Below are positions 1 to 11,021 of a stretch of 64,000 nucleotides of DNA, piece after piece. Position numbers and translations under genes: made by a program. The DNA comes from Endotrypanum monterogeii (taxonomy: Eukaryota; Euglenozoa; Kinetoplastea; Trypanosomatida; Trypanosomatidae). How positions within the stretch are numbered: the stretch's first letter is position 1; each line of letters begins with the position of its first letter. The stretch covers positions 205,783-269,782 of the forward strand of contig CM007343.1 in assembly GCA_000333855.2 (NCBI GenBank). Reading direction: 5' to 3'. The notes beneath the pieces are model-generated. The model saw only the letters and a list, made by a program, of their open reading frames with translations, did no database searches and had not been told where the DNA came from.

Positions 1-262
1 TGGATGGGTGTGTCGGAAAGGCTGTCGGCGACCTCATCACCGTCATCCGGCAAATCTAGCATCTCGTCACTCCTCCCTGAACTGGCCGGCGCCGCAGAGG
101 ATGAGCTACGGCTGCTGGCGCTGCCCAGCCTCATGGAATGCTGGTGTTCCCCGTCGAGTTTTTCGCTGCCTGGGCTGGTGGGCACCTCCTGGCTGGACAG
201 CGATGAGGAGTCGCCGCGGTTGTCGGGGGCGGGCTTGTCGTCTACTTGGTCACCGGTGTCGT
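1..262 (-). repeat. Tandem repeat copy, cut by the window edge
   Basis: These 262 bases match 427-688 without a mismatch. The period is 426 bp, i.e. 142 codons, so the reading frame of the kelch gene is kept. The copy continues off the left edge, and more copies may follow. The unit codes for an acidic Ser/Asp/Glu-rich segment. Confidence 0.95.
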
Positions 263-3200
263 CAGATGCAGTCGGTGCTTCCTCGATTGACTGCGCTTCC
301 TGGAACTCCAGGGTGGTATTTTTGTGATCTGTGGGGTTCTCCGCGCTGACCTCATGGTCCACAGACGACACGGATGCCTGTGTGTTGGCGAGTTCCCCCT
401 CGATGGACTCCTCCACAGCGGGCGACTGGATGGGTGTGTCGGAAAGGCTGTCGGCGACCTCATCACCGTCATCCGGCAAATCTAGCATCTCGTCACTCCT
501 CCCTGAACTGGCCGGCGCCGCAGAGGATGAGCTACGGCTGCTGGCGCTGCCCAGCCTCATGGAATGCTGGTGTTCCCCGTCGAGTTTTTCGCTGCCTGGG
601 CTGGTGGGCACCTCCTGGCTGGACAGCGATGAGGAGTCGCCGCGGTTGTCGGGGGCGGGCTTGTCGTCTACTTGGTCACCGGTGTCGTGAGATGCATCAT
701 CTTCGGTGCTGCTGCGGTTGCCAGCGTACACGTTGCCAGGTACCGTGGTTCTCTCTACGGCGACTGCAGGTGTATCTACCAACGAAATGAGAGAGGAGGG
801 CACGTCGTCCTCGTGATCCGCTGCGGTGGATATGCTACCATTTGGAGGAGGAGAATGAAGGGGTCTCTCTGCCCCAGGAAGCTTGCAGAGCTCGCTTTCT
901 GGACTCCGGCTCTCCCGTGCCGAAGTTTCAAATGGTGAGGAAAGGGACGGCGTTGTGGCTGTCGCCTGCTCAAACTCTTCCGCATCCTTGTCACTGTTCC
1001 TGGTGCGCTCGGTAGATTCCGACGCGGGGTGTGCACCCTCTAGGACTTCCTCCTCTACTTCACTAGGAGTTGGGGTACCTCGTGAACTGCTTGCTGACCG
1101 AAGGCGGCTCCTGCTGTCGCCGCCTTCGTTGTCACTTGATATGCTCTCCCAGTCGTCGGTAGCATCAGCGTAGTCGTCATCCACCTCCTTGGTCTTCACT
1201 TCATCCACCACTGGATCATAGCCCGCGGTGATATCATTATTCGCTATAGGGTTCTCGTGCGCAAAGGTGTCCTGCGGAGAGGTCGATGTGGAATATATGG
1301 GGTCATGCTCGTTTTCCGGGGCCGGGGGCAAAGGGGCCGACCACGAGGACGCCGACGAGTGAGGAGGATCCTCGGCCATGGGGGCTGCCACATCTGAGTC
1401 CATCTCCCAGTCACTGCTTTCCGCCGCGCCGCTCTCTATTTTCTCCACCTTTGCCGGCGCTGTGTGGGACTCTTCCTCCTCACTCGGCGGGCGTAAGGGA
1501 GACCTGGACGACACAGGTGACGACTGCAATGGCTGCGCTTGTCGTGTCGTATTAGGTGCGTCAGGCTCTTGTAGCTCTATGGTTTGTGACTGCTCTTGCC
1601 CCGCGTCTATCAAGGGGGGTACTTCATAGGGATACGGCGGCCCTGACAAGACACTGTTCGTCGAGCTAAAGGACGATAACGATGACGACGGCTCCGGCGT
1701 AGATGGGCCAGCGAGCACCTCCGACGTCGCTGCAGAAGAGGTGTTGTCGTCTTTATTTTCATCCTCCTGGTTTACCTTTATGCTTTCGATAGAAGCTGCT
1801 AAAGCAGGCACGGTCACTGGCATCGAGGCTGGCCTGACGGGTGCTGCCGCCACAGCGTCTTGTAAAGGCGATACCGCTAACGATTCGTACGATGACGAGC
1901 TCTCAAATTGGTCGTACTCGCTACTTTCAGAGTTCCGCTGCGGTGACGCGGCGAGGCTTGACAGCGTGTCGCTCTTAGACTCAACAAACTTGTCTCCACA
2001 GACGGTAGAGCTCTCGTTTTCTTCGCCGTAACTTTTATGTATGCTCTCGGATGCTTTATCCCGGCCCAACACATGCGTCGGGGATATTTCCTCCGCCAAC
2101 GGTGGATCTACAGCCTCAGTGCCCCCATCTGGATCGCTACTGCTGCTGCTTGACGTCGTTTGACTACGAAAGATGCTGCTGCTGCTGTTTCCACACACAA
2201 GAAAACTGCCTTGCAAGCCGCGGTGGGCCGATGTGGCGTTTTCCATTGTGTCGTCGTCAGTGGTGTCCCTAGCGGCTGACAGTGTCCAGCCCCCACTCCA
2301 TCTTGTGGCTGCACTGTTGTGCGGGCGGAATCGCGGCGCTGGGGAGTGGCGAAGAGGCTTCGCGCTACCATTAGTGCCACGGGGGTGTCTGTATACATGT
2401 GTGCTGCGGCAGGCATGTGTGGTAAGCTCCTGGTCAACTTGATCCTGAAGTTTCTGTCGATGAGCAGCACGCATCTCCACGCCCCGCGTGTACAGGCGCT
2501 GAACGAGGTGCCGTTGCTGCTGGGGCGTCAAGGTACTGTAACAAGATGGATAGTGAAGGTGCAGATGTTTCGCAGAAACGGCCGACCGCCATGTCTCCAA
2601 GGAAACAACGCGAGCGAATTTTGTCGATTTGCGGAATGGAGCAGCCGGTGGCGTCCGCGGTACAAAATTTCCCGTCACCTCCTTGTGTTTGTGGCGCTCA
2701 GCACCTCTTACACTCGAATACGGGGAAGACGGTGGCCGGTACGATGTGGCGGTCTGTGCTCGACGGTTGTCCATCGGCGGTGGATGCGGCTCGTGTGAAG
2801 CTTTTTTCGATGTGTGGGTCGTCAGCCGGCGCGTCGAAGGAGAGCGCGGCTTAGTGGGCAGCTGTGGTGTCAGAGGTTTCCGCTGCGAGGGCAACAGCTC
2901 TTCACTCTCACCAAGCTCGCTGGTGACGTGGCTGCTGGTGTTGGTGGCTCCTTTGACGGCGACCAGAAGCATTGTGATGGCTGGCGATGCGTGCAAAATG
3001 TCGGCCTCTTGAAGAGGAAGCCCACCGACAACAAGAATATTGCCGATACTTTTCCCGCGCGACGACAGTGCACGACGCAGAAGTGGTGATCCTACTCGCG
3101 GTACATTGCCCACTTTGCGCACCAACTCGGGGGCCTTGGTTGAAGTGGCTGACGCCACCACCCGTAGGCCAAAGCGAGGAGCAGCCGGGGTGCAGTCCAT

Positions 3201-6200
3201 GCACACCATTCGCCAAAAGAGTGTTGCAGTAGAAAAGATGAACACATCTAGCTGCGATGTGGTATGCGGCCCTGTTGCAGGTGCTACATCCACAGCGCCG
3301 CTGTTGCGACCACCAACAAGCAGAATCACAGGGGAGCTATCAATAATACACGAGGTCATGTCAGCAAGCTCGAGCGCTGGTGGTCGCACGGTGCCGTTCG
3401 GCTCCACCCGACTCCACATGCGCGTAATGAGGTCCAACGTGAAAAAGTCTGAGAGGGCTACGGCGTTTTGCGCCTCTCGTGCTTCTACTACATCACAATT
3501 TTTATTGCTCCTGGCAATAGTGCCAGGGGACATGACGTTATGCACATCCCTGGTCTTCCCCGGGACTTGGCCCCACCCGCCGAAGACATAAAGCGTGGAT
3601 TCTCCGCTCGCTACGGTTGCGAGAAGTCCGTACCGAGGACAGGGCGCCTCGGTCCCGAAGCTGCGGCGTATATCCCACGTCAACGATTTCAGGTCGAGAT
3701 ACAGCACCTCCGAACACGAGCAGAACGCGCCAAGGCTCGACTGACCTCCGATCACAACCATGTAATCGTTGTGTAGCGCTGCCGCATGGCGCCATCGAGC
3801 CAGTACGTCTCCAACCGTTTCGGACGACAGCGGCAAAGACGTGCGGTTTACATCGCTCTTTGTGACAGCGGAGGATCCGTCAGCCAAGCTGCAAGGCAGC
3901 TCTGTTGCCTCCATCACACCAGCGGTCATGTCCCATGACAACCTCCACACATCTCCAAAGACCGACGTTGCAACATCGTGGTGTTTGTTGCGGCCACCAA
4001 ATATGTAGATGGCACCGTCGGAGGGGCGGTAGACAGCTGTGTGGCCGTAGCGAGGCGGCGGCCCCCCGTTTTCGGCTGAGGAGGCGAGCGTGTTGGAAGC
4101 GCTCTGTCGCGCGCGCAGCAAGTGCCACATCTGTGTCGTGTCGTCGAAGGCGTATATACTTGACGAGGCAACCCCTGTGGCTGCCGAGAGACCTCCAAAG
4201 AGAATGGAGTGCTGCCCGTCAGCGCACCGTGTCAGTGATGGTTCCACCACCAGCGGTATGCAGGAGCACGGATACTGCGTTATGGCAGAGACGATCAATG
4301 GCCCCGGTTTTTGATGGGGGCCGAGCCACTGCTCTGTCAATCCACGTTTCCATTCAGCTTCGCCTTCTTCGAGCAACTGTTGATCTTCCTCGCTTTTAAC
4401 GCCAATACTGCCGTGGTACCACGTGAGCTCCGGCGGATAGCGCCAATGACTCTCACAAGGAAACCGGCGCAGGGCGACGCCTTTTGGAAGAGAGTTGTAG
4501 AGCTTCGAGGTGCGGGTCAGACTGTCGCACAGCACCAACACTGAGAACGACGAGGAAGTAGCAGCGTCACCGCAAGGCTGTGCTTTAACGCCTTCGATCT
4601 CGTCTCTGGAGGAGATACACGCTCTCCATGAAACGTTTAGTGCAGTGCGAGTTGTATGTATGTCGCCGAAGAAAAAATGCACGACTGCCATCTTTCGAGA
4701 CACCTTGGATGTGTACGCGGCATGGGCGATTCCCGCAGGTCCAAAGATTTGCTCGAGGAGCTCCGATGTGTTCTCGAGCGACACGACGTCTTGATCCTTC
4801 GAACTCTGTTCCGTCTTTGCTGCACCAAGGTTCCCTCGAATTAGCGATGCGGTCAACGGTCTACACGGCGCGCTATGAATTGTCTGAATGTACGGCTGCA
4901 GCCGCGCCTCTTGCCTTTTCATATGCAATATGACTTGGTCGTACGATAGCCCCGGCAGAAGTCTCTGGAAGGCTTGCTCTGATGGGTCGGTGTAGTCCAG
5001 CGGCACACTCGTCACAACGGCGTCGTAGCTGGCGTTTGCTTTCAACATCTCTCGCATCAGTCTCGCTCCATCTGCGGTGGTCGAGCCGTAGGCGACTCGC
5101 GGTGGTGGATCTGGGTGCCGCACAATGCAGCTGCGCCGCAATCCCCACAGCCGCGGAGACGGCGTGTAGTGCTCTGACAGCGCCGCCACCTGGCTCGGCA
5201 CCTTTATCCACTGACCTTGGAGCTTAAGCACCACGTTGTGATTCATGCGTATCGAGCCACTGACAGTGCTGGTCAGAAGCCGATGTCGTGTGTGACCGGG
5301 CCTTTCGCTCGCAGCCACAAGGGACGAGCTCAGATCCACTTCCGCGTAGTTGTCAACGCGCATTGCAACAGTGTTGACGCAGTGGACGAACAGCTCTGCT
5401 ATCTGGATTCCAGACAGCTGAAGATTCTCTTCCCCGTTTTTCTCTGGCGCAACGCCGGACACTGCTTGCTCTTTATTGTAACGGTGAATAGCACGCTTTC
5501 GCACTGCTGCCACACAATGTCGGAGTGTGGGCGCATCGGTCATGCCGTGAGAATACATCGCTTCTTCTGGTGCAAGGGTCAGTGCTACGCATAAACGAGC
5601 ACACCCGTTGGTGGTCGATAGAAGAATTGGCGCGTTTGTGTTCTCCAGCTGACCGTCTGGACCTACATACAGAGGTGGTGTACAGCTGCTGTTGGCCCCA
5701 GGAATCGCAGGTGCCCAGGCTTTCCGGACCTCCTTTACTGAGGGTACACCCTTCGCTTCCCAGGCATCGTACACCTCCTGAGCGCTTCCACCACTGGTGG
5801 TGAACCACAACTGCACCTTCGTCGGTGGTAACGACAACGCACCTGCAGCGGACGTCGGTGCGTTGCCAATAAGCGAGGACGGTGCGAGTCGCAAAGATTG
5901 CAGAGAAAACACTGCCGACTCAGCGTCGAGCGTGTGGGAGCGAATATCGCACGTGACTTTGAGCTGTGCCCCCAATGTCAAAGAGGGTGAGCTGAGCACC
6001 GCGGCCGGCACAGTCGGTGGAGTTGGCGCAGACGATACACAGAGGGAATCTTTCCAGTGCAAGCCGGTGGATGGGGCGGCGTGCAGAGCGGAGCAGGATA
6101 TCCACATGGTTCCAGACAGCGCGTTGGCGCTCGGTGTCTCATATAGCCCCTGGGAGAGAAGGTTGCCACCACGGCCCAGAGGGGCGGTGCGAGGGAGGAG

Positions 6201-9200
6201 GCGTGTGATGTGCGGCGCCCTTGCCGTTCCCGAGTTCGGCTGTGAAGACCTTTCATCATGCTGTCTGGTCAGCCCACTGGTGGGAACCAGGAGCACCTCC
6301 AGTGGAAGGCACCCCACCTCACCGAGTGTTGAGGTGTCCGCGCTCGCGCTGTCAGTTGCATGCAGTGCATTGGAGTTTTCAGATGCTTTGTGCCCGTCCC
6401 GCCATGGAGGGAAAAATCCATGATAGGTGAGGACACCTGTGCTTGGGGAGGCCTCCGTGAGGACGGCGTGTGTCACAGCGTGACGGAGGACGAGATTCCA
6501 AGCTGATGCCTGTGTGAGAACCGTGTCAGCTTCACTGGAAGCTGCCGATCGGCTGATGTGCGCCTTACTTTCAGCGGAGCACGACAGCGCCGCTAAGAAG
6601 GTCTGTGGTGGGCGGACCGTGATGGTGACCTCACGCAGTTCAGATGCCCCGTGGATACTGGGAGGCGCTTTTGATGCGTGGCGTAGGGGCACGGGCAATG
6701 ATGACTCAGCAGCAGCAGCAGCAGCAGTCGACGCATCGACAAGGCGGTAATACAAAACCATCGAGGAAGGAAAGAAAGGATCTGAGGTGGTGCCGTCATC
6801 GCGTAAGACCAACGGTAACCGTGTCCACACCTCAGATAAAATGCGCGGGAAAATGGGCTGCACAGGCGATGCGGCAAGTGAAGATGAGAACGGCTTCACT
6901 GCCACGTAGACGAGCGGGCTGCTAACAGGTACAGTGATTGGCTGCTGCAGATAGCTATGCGGTGAACATACGGTTACAACGCGGTGTACAATGTCATCAG
7001 CACCAGATGCGTCAGCGGATGACGGTGAGCTCACCCAGACGGTGGCTGTCGATGGGTTGTTGCAGGTCGCTGTTTTTTGCTTCACTTGCGACGAGGATTC
7101 GTTGATGAGAAGCATTTGCATAACCGGCTTCGCGCTTGGCTCTGTGACACGGGAGCGAACGTTCAGCACCGCTTCGCGGTAGGCACTTACAGTCATAAAT
7201 GTCCAAACAGTGAGAACTACATCACCATTGGGTCCGGTGAAGCGCATTTCCTGGTTAAGTGGTACTATACTTCCTGGCTGGGATGCCAGTGGCGATGGTG
7301 AGCTGTGCTCTGGCACCACATCGGCCATGCGAGTCCACAACGTCGTTGACTTGAGTCCACTCGCGAGGCCCTTCTCCGTGGACGCCATCTGTTCAGTCAC
7401 AATGCACGTGGCTTGCATGGCAGGCAACACCGCAGAGGAAGCGTCAGCGACGTCTGCGTGAGCAGCATCGGCGCGATTTTTGTCATTTTTACGCGGGTGT
7501 AGCAGTAGAAAAGGGCTGCTTACCTGCGGTACCACCGCCGCGAGGCCGCGCAGGGATGGCTTCGTGGTAAACGAGAACGTAGGTGTGTGTGAGGGAGGGT
7601 CGTTCGTCCTGCTTTCCCTCTCCAAGGTCGTGGCTTTGATCTCAACCGAGGCTACACGATGCGGGTCTGCTGTGCCATGGACATTGTAGAGAGCCACTAC
7701 CCCCACCATCAGGATGGAAGTGGTGCCGTCGACTCCCTCAAATAAATTGTCCGTCGTTGGGCGTGGCGACGATAACGCCTTTTTGAGTGCAGCGGTACCT
7801 CGATCTCTTTCAGCGAGGGGCCTTGCATGATTTTGGCCGCTCAAGGTACCATTGGTCGCGTCGGTTATAGGAGCCTGTTCGAGCGACGCACTGCGTGGTT
7901 TTCTGCTTGGATTGTTGTGCACATTGGGCATGATATTGTTAGGGTCTAGTGTCGGCACTACTTTTGATCCTGAAGGGTTGATGGAGGTTCGAGCTGCGCT
8001 TGCCGACGGGGGTATCGGAGAAGTCTGTCTAGCCACTGACGTCAGGTTCCCCGAGCCCACGTCTTCGTCGTCGCTGATGTCCAGGGTATCATCTGTTGTC
8101 TCACCGCAGTTGTTGGCATTCTCTGAGGATAGCCCAATCGATGGGGCAAGCGCTACTTGGAGGATGTTCCGACGAAAATTGTGTGGGCGCTGGCGACGCG
8201 GTGTGACGGAACGGGGGGGAGAGAAGCGCACACACGAGCTGGCGGCTGCAGACAGTGGGTGACTGTTCTCCGGTGACGCGATAGCACTTCTGACCGCTTC
8301 GTTGGCGACAGACATCGCCGCCGACGACAGTGCGTCGTCGTGAACAGAAGAGGGCCCCGGAAGGGTAGACGGGTTGGACGGCGATGGGACTACTGACGCA
8401 GCTTTCTCATTATGCATTGTGGCTGCTTCGCCTTTCTTGTGCAGTTTTTCATCCTCATTGCTGCTGTGGTCGTTGGGAGGGGCTGTGTGAGTGGGATCAG
8501 CGTTTAAAGCGACAGTCACGTCCCTTTCGTTCTCCCCTCTTGGGGTATTCACGTCTGCGAAAGCCGATGTCGGTGATAATCCTGGCGATAGATCCCTCAA
8601 CAGAGGGGGCTTGTGAGATGGCAGTTTACTCCATTGGCCGCTCGTCTCCATCTCACTTCCCTTCTCCGAGCTGTTGGGAAAATTTTCCTTCTCATTGCCA
8701 ACGTTGTCTTCTCTGGCCTTCGTGGCGTCATCACCGGTCGGAATGAACCCGGGAAGCACCTCCCCAATCGCCCAACGGAAGTTGATGTGCAGTGGTGGCT
8801 GTGGTGTGCTCTGGTCGCTTCCGGGAGTGGCCGTGTCATCCGGCAGGTTTGTAGCCGCGGTGAGCTCTGCTTCAGCAGTGCCATCTTCGGCCTCATGGTT
8901 AGTCAACGTTACCAGCGTCGAGGCAGCGGCGCTGACAGCGTTCATTGTGAGTATATCCATGGCAGCCATGTTTGCGCTCGGATGCACCTCATCCTCATCG
9001 GCCACGTGGCTCTCCACATACTCCCTCGTGGCGAACGCCAGCTCAGTCGCGCGTCGGGCAACGCGGACGCTATGTTGGCGGTGCAGGACGAGTGGCTGTT
9101 GCATAGGAAGCTCGATCATCTTCCACGGACACCCCGGTCCACCAAGGCGCACTGCTAGCTCATCCTGCGAGGGATCGCTGCTGGTCACAAATATAGAGAT

Positions 9201-9281
9201 ACATCGACCATAGTTCGCTGCGCCAACGGTCTCCGTAATGCTGGAGAGCTCCGAGAAGAGCGAGGTGTTCTCCATCGTCAT
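1..9281 (-). CDS. Giant kelch-repeat protein (3' end beyond window)
   Basis: I checked this frame codon by codon from the ATG at 9279-9281 to the left edge and found no stop: at least 3093 residues, C-terminus missing. The ATG is the only one in frame after the upstream stop near 9516, and it follows a splice acceptor at 9311-9312. Six kelch signatures with paired glycines sit near residues 1688 (ILFGG), 1755 (IYIFGG), 1839 (VVIGG), 1894 (LYVFGG), 1984 (ILLVGG) and 2079 (ILVVGG). The 55-95 residue spacing is right for one six-bladed beta-propeller, a fold that normally binds protein partners. Residues 1-1600 are Ser/Thr-rich with no domain I recognise. The tail after about 2200 is acidic and Ser/Pro-rich and ends in a 142-residue tandem repeat. 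An Ala run is coded at 6709-6727. Function is unknown; a scaffold role is a guess. Confidence 0.9.
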   Translation of the reverse strand, partial: MTMENTSLFSELSSITETVGAANYGRCISIFVTSSDPSQDELAVRLGGPGCPWKMIELPMQQPLVLHRQHSVRVARRATELAFATREYVESHVADEDEVHPSANMAAMDILTMNAVSAAASTLVTLTNHEAEDGTAEAELTAATNLPDDTATPGSDQSTPQPPLHINFRWAIGEVLPGFIPTGDDATKAREDNVGNEKENFPNSSEKGSEMETSGQWSKLPSHKPPLLRDLSPGLSPTSAFADVNTPRGENERDVTVALNADPTHTAPPNDHSSNEDEKLHKKGEAATMHNEKAASVVPSPSNPSTLPGPSSVHDDALSSAAMSVANEAVRSAIASPENSHPLSAAASSCVRFSPPRSVTPRRQRPHNFRRNILQVALAPSIGLSSENANNCGETTDDTLDISDDEDVGSGNLTSVARQTSPIPPSASAARTSINPSGSKVVPTLDPNNIMPNVHNNPSRKPRSASLEQAPITDATNGTLSGQNHARPLAERDRGTAALKKALSSPRPTTDNLFEGVDGTTSILMVGVVALYNVHGTADPHRVASVEIKATTLERESRTNDPPSHTPTFSFTTKPSLRGLAAVVPQVSSPFLLLHPRKNDKNRADAAHADVADASSAVLPAMQATCIVTEQMASTEKGLASGLKSTTLWTRMADVVPEHSSPSPLASQPGSIVPLNQEMRFTGPNGDVVLTVWTFMTVSAYREAVLNVRSRVTEPSAKPVMQMLLINESSSQVKQKTATCNNPSTATVWVSSPSSADASGADDIVHRVVTVCSPHSYLQQPITVPVSSPLVYVAVKPFSSSLAASPVQPIFPRILSEVWTRLPLVLRDDGTTSDPFFPSSMVLYYRLVDASTAAAAAAESSLPVPLRHASKAPPSIHGASELREVTITVRPPQTFLAALSCSAESKAHISRSAASSEADTVLTQASAWNLVLRHAVTHAVLTEASPSTGVLTYHGFFPPWRDGHKASENSNALHATDSASADTSTLGEVGCLPLEVLLVPTSGLTRQHDERSSQPNSGTARAPHITRLLPRTAPLGRGGNLLSQGLYETPSANALSGTMWISCSALHAAPSTGLHWKDSLCVSSAPTPPTVPAAVLSSPSLTLGAQLKVTCDIRSHTLDAESAVFSLQSLRLAPSSLIGNAPTSAAGALSLPPTKVQLWFTTSGGSAQEVYDAWEAKGVPSVKEVRKAWAPAIPGANSSCTPPLYVGPDGQLENTNAPILLSTTNGCARLCVALTLAPEEAMYSHGMTDAPTLRHCVAAVRKRAIHRYNKEQAVSGVAPEKNGEENLQLSGIQIAELFVHCVNTVAMRVDNYAEVDLSSSLVAASERPGHTRHRLLTSTVSGSIRMNHNVVLKLQGQWIKVPSQVAALSEHYTPSPRLWGLRRSCIVRHPDPPPRVAYGSTTADGARLMREMLKANASYDAVVTSVPLDYTDPSEQAFQRLLPGLSYDQVILHMKRQEARLQPYIQTIHSAPCRPLTASLIRGNLGAAKTEQSSKDQDVVSLENTSELLEQIFGPAGIAHAAYTSKVSRKMAVVHFFFGDIHTTRTALNVSWRACISSRDEIEGVKAQPCGDAATSSSFSVLVLCDSLTRTSKLYNSLPKGVALRRFPCESHWRYPPELTWYHGSIGVKSEEDQQLLEEGEAEWKRGLTEQWLGPHQKPGPLIVSAITQYPCSCIPLVVEPSLTRCADGQHSILFGGLSAATGVASSSIYAFDDTTQMWHLLRARQSASNTLASSAENGGPPPRYGHTAVYRPSDGAIYIFGGRNKHHDVATSVFGDVWRLSWDMTAGVMEATELPCSLADGSSAVTKSDVNRTSLPLSSETVGDVLARWRHAAALHNDYMVVIGGQSSLGAFCSCSEVLYLDLKSLTWDIRRSFGTEAPCPRYGLLATVASGESTLYVFGGWGQVPGKTRDVHNVMSPGTIARSNKNCDVVEAREAQNAVALSDFFTLDLITRMWSRVEPNGTVRPPALELADMTSCIIDSSPVILLVGGRNSGAVDVAPATGPHTTSQLDVFIFSTATLFWRMVCMDCTPAAPRFGLRVVASATSTKAPELVRKVGNVPRVGSPLLRRALSSRGKSIGNILVVGGLPLQEADILHASPAITMLLVAVKGATNTSSHVTSELGESEELLPSQRKPLTPQLPTKPRSPSTRRLTTHTSKKASHEPHPPPMDNRRAQTATSYRPPSSPYSSVRGAERHKHKEVTGNFVPRTPPAAPFRKSTKFARVVSLETWRSAVSAKHLHLHYPSCYSTLTPQQQRHLVQRLYTRGVEMRAAHRQKLQDQVDQELTTHACRSTHVYRHPRGTNGSAKPLRHSPAPRFRPHNSAATRWSGGWTLSAARDTTDDDTMENATSAHRGLQGSFLVCGNSSSSIFRSQTTSSSSSSDPDGGTEAVDPPLAEEISPTHVLGRDKASESIHKSYGEENESSTVCGDKFVESKSDTLSSLAASPQRNSESSEYDQFESSSSYESLAVSPLQDAVAAAPVRPASMPVTVPALAASIESIKVNQEDENKDDNTSSAATSEVLAGPSTPEPSSSLSSFSSTNSVLSGPPYPYEVPPLIDAGQEQSQTIELQEPDAPNTTRQAQPLQSSPVSSRSPLRPPSEEEESHTAPAKVEKIESGAAESSDWEMDSDVAAPMAEDPPHSSASSWSAPLPPAPENEHDPIYSTSTSPQDTFAHENPIANNDITAGYDPVVDEVKTKEVDDDYADATDDWESISSDNEGGDSRSRLRSASSSRGTPTPSEVEEEVLEGAHPASESTERTRNSDKDAEEFEQATATTPSLSSPFETSARESRSPESELCKLPGAERPLHSPPPNGSISTAADHEDDVPSSLISLVDTPAVAVERTTVPGNVYAGNRSSTEDDASHDTGDQVDDKPAPDNRGDSSSLSSQEVPTSPGSEKLDGEHQHSMRLGSASSRSSSSAAPASSGRSDEMLDLPDDGDEVADSLSDTPIQSPAVEESIEGELANTQASVSSVDHEVSAENPTDHKNTTLEFQEAQSIEEAPTASDDTGDQVDDKPAPDNRGDSSSLSSQEVPTSPGSEKLDGEHQHSMRLGSASSRSSSSAAPASSGRSDEMLDLPDDGDEVADSLSDTPI
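427..688 (-). repeat. Tandem repeat copy, first in the reading direction
   Basis: This is the partner of 1-262 and is identical to it over 262 bases. It diverges at 689, where sequence unique to the upstream part of the kelch ORF begins. Bases 263-426 complete the 426-bp unit between the two copies. Confidence 0.95.
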
Positions 9282-10231
9282 CGGTTGCGTTAGCTCGTTA
9301 CGAGTAAACACTTGCGAATGAGAGGGAAAAAGGTGATACGTGGATGAGAGCGACAAATGTCTGCCTGTCGCAGTCTCGCAATTTTCCCGGCTTTTTCTTC
9401 TCTCTCTCTCGCGCGCGCGTATGTGTGTGCGCGTGTGTGTGAAGAAGGAGGGGAGTTCCTCCTTTACACCGAATTTCACCCACGCTCTACTTTGCAGGCA
9501 ACGTGGATCCTACAGAGACTGAGTCACGTCACGTTTATTCTCGATTTAGAGGTACCCTGCCTTTGTCCTCGCCCCTGCTATCCCAACTTCCCGCCACAGC
9601 TGTATGTGACTGCACGCGTGTACAAAAAAAAAAATGTGGGAAGCTGATTCACCGAGGAGAGAAGAGGTTCAAGTGGCGTTGCGGGACCTTCCCATCCCAC
9701 CCGCACCAACACCCGTACAGCGTCCTACTTCAACGGCACTAAAGACCACCGATGGTGTGCGCTGCCACCCTCGAGGAGAAGATGTGTGGCGTGTGCGACG
9801 ACTCAAAAAAAAATAAATAAATAAATTGGTACGGTAGCAAGTAAAGGGGAGTGGGGAGTGGGGAGTGAGACGAGAGAGACAGGCAGGCACCACTTCAAAG
9901 CCGGACAAAATGAAGAAAAAGGCAAGTAGGGCTAAGATCCTCGGAGCAGCCTTGTCCGTGGCAGCAGTGCAGACGCTAGACGTAGAGAGCTGTGAGGTGG
10001 CTCACAGCTTACGCTGCCGTATGAACTCTCGGCTCCCTATAGGGGAAAAGGGAGGGGCGAACAGGCAGCCCAATAGGTCAAAAAAAAATAATAAAAAAAT
10101 AATATATATATATATATGGAGTAAACTCCTCCAGATTGCCACAGAGGTCAAGAGATAAACCAGAGAGAGCACTTACCGCCTTTTTTTTTTCTTCCAGAGC
10201 AAAGAAGTGTGGGTACTACTTTTTCCTCTTG

Positions 10232-10266
<35 letters not shown>

Positions 10267-11021
10267 TCCCTCTTTTTTTTTGTTTTTTTTTTTGCCTGGT
10301 GTGTGGAGTTGTGGGAGATATCCGTTAAATGCAGCTGGTGGTGGTGTTGTTGTTGTTCTGTTCCTTCTTAGCAACAGGTGCTTACTATGAGACGAAGGTG
10401 AACAGGATGAATTGCGCTAGGGGGGTTATACACACCCACACACACGCACTCATATATATATATATATATATATGTGTGTGGCGAGGGGGGGGGAGGAGAT
10501 CTGCGTCAGCTTTGTAGCGCATGTTGAATGAGGAAGAAGAGGATGATCAGATATGAGGGGAAGAGTACACGTGGTCTGAAGGCGTGACTGTCCATGGAAA
10601 ACGAGGCGCCTGCTTGTTTACATCGGGTCACCCCTTTATTACGTAATACCTTCTCCGTCACACACCGCACTCTAGGATGGATTGCGCTACCACAAGTCAA
10701 GGAACACGTAGGTGGGTGGGTGGGTGGGTGATGGCAGCGGCGAAACGAAGCGCTGAAAAACAACTCCGCTTCGATACTCAAATTAATAATTTTTAATACT
10801 GTTACTACGAGCAAAGACTTCGATATAGTTGCCTATCACGATGCCGAAGGTGAAGGGAATAATTGGAAGAGAGGAAAGAAATGTGAGGCGATCCTCAGCC
10901 AAGCTTAGATTCACAACACACCAAGTCATTTCGGTACCGGTTGTCGGCGCTGAAACCAATCCATACGCCCCCTCCCGCCATGTAGGTCATGTCTGTCTGT
11001 TTGCTTCCTTACTCGATGCAT
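9282..11021. other. Intergenic region, low complexity
   Basis: This 1.7 kb holds the 3' UTR of the zinc-finger gene and the 5' UTR of the kelch gene. It contains (TA)n at 10103-10117 and 10452-10474, (CA)15 at 10234-10264, a (GGTG)n run at 10711-10730 and several poly-A/T runs. I see no supportable gene; short ORFs on both strands are driven by the simple repeats. Confidence 0.8.
9311..9332 (-). promoter_or_regulatory. Trans-splice acceptor, kelch gene
   Basis: On the minus strand a pyrimidine-rich stretch is followed by the first AG at 9311-9312. The predicted 5' UTR is about 29 nt, and the first ATG after it is the one at 9281. This is inferred from the pattern, with no transcript data. 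Confidence 0.55.

Noticed and set aside
2319..2798. Plus-strand ORFs of 100-210 codons across 1-9300
   Set aside because: They are antisense shadows of the continuous kelch frame, which has no stop in 3093 codons.
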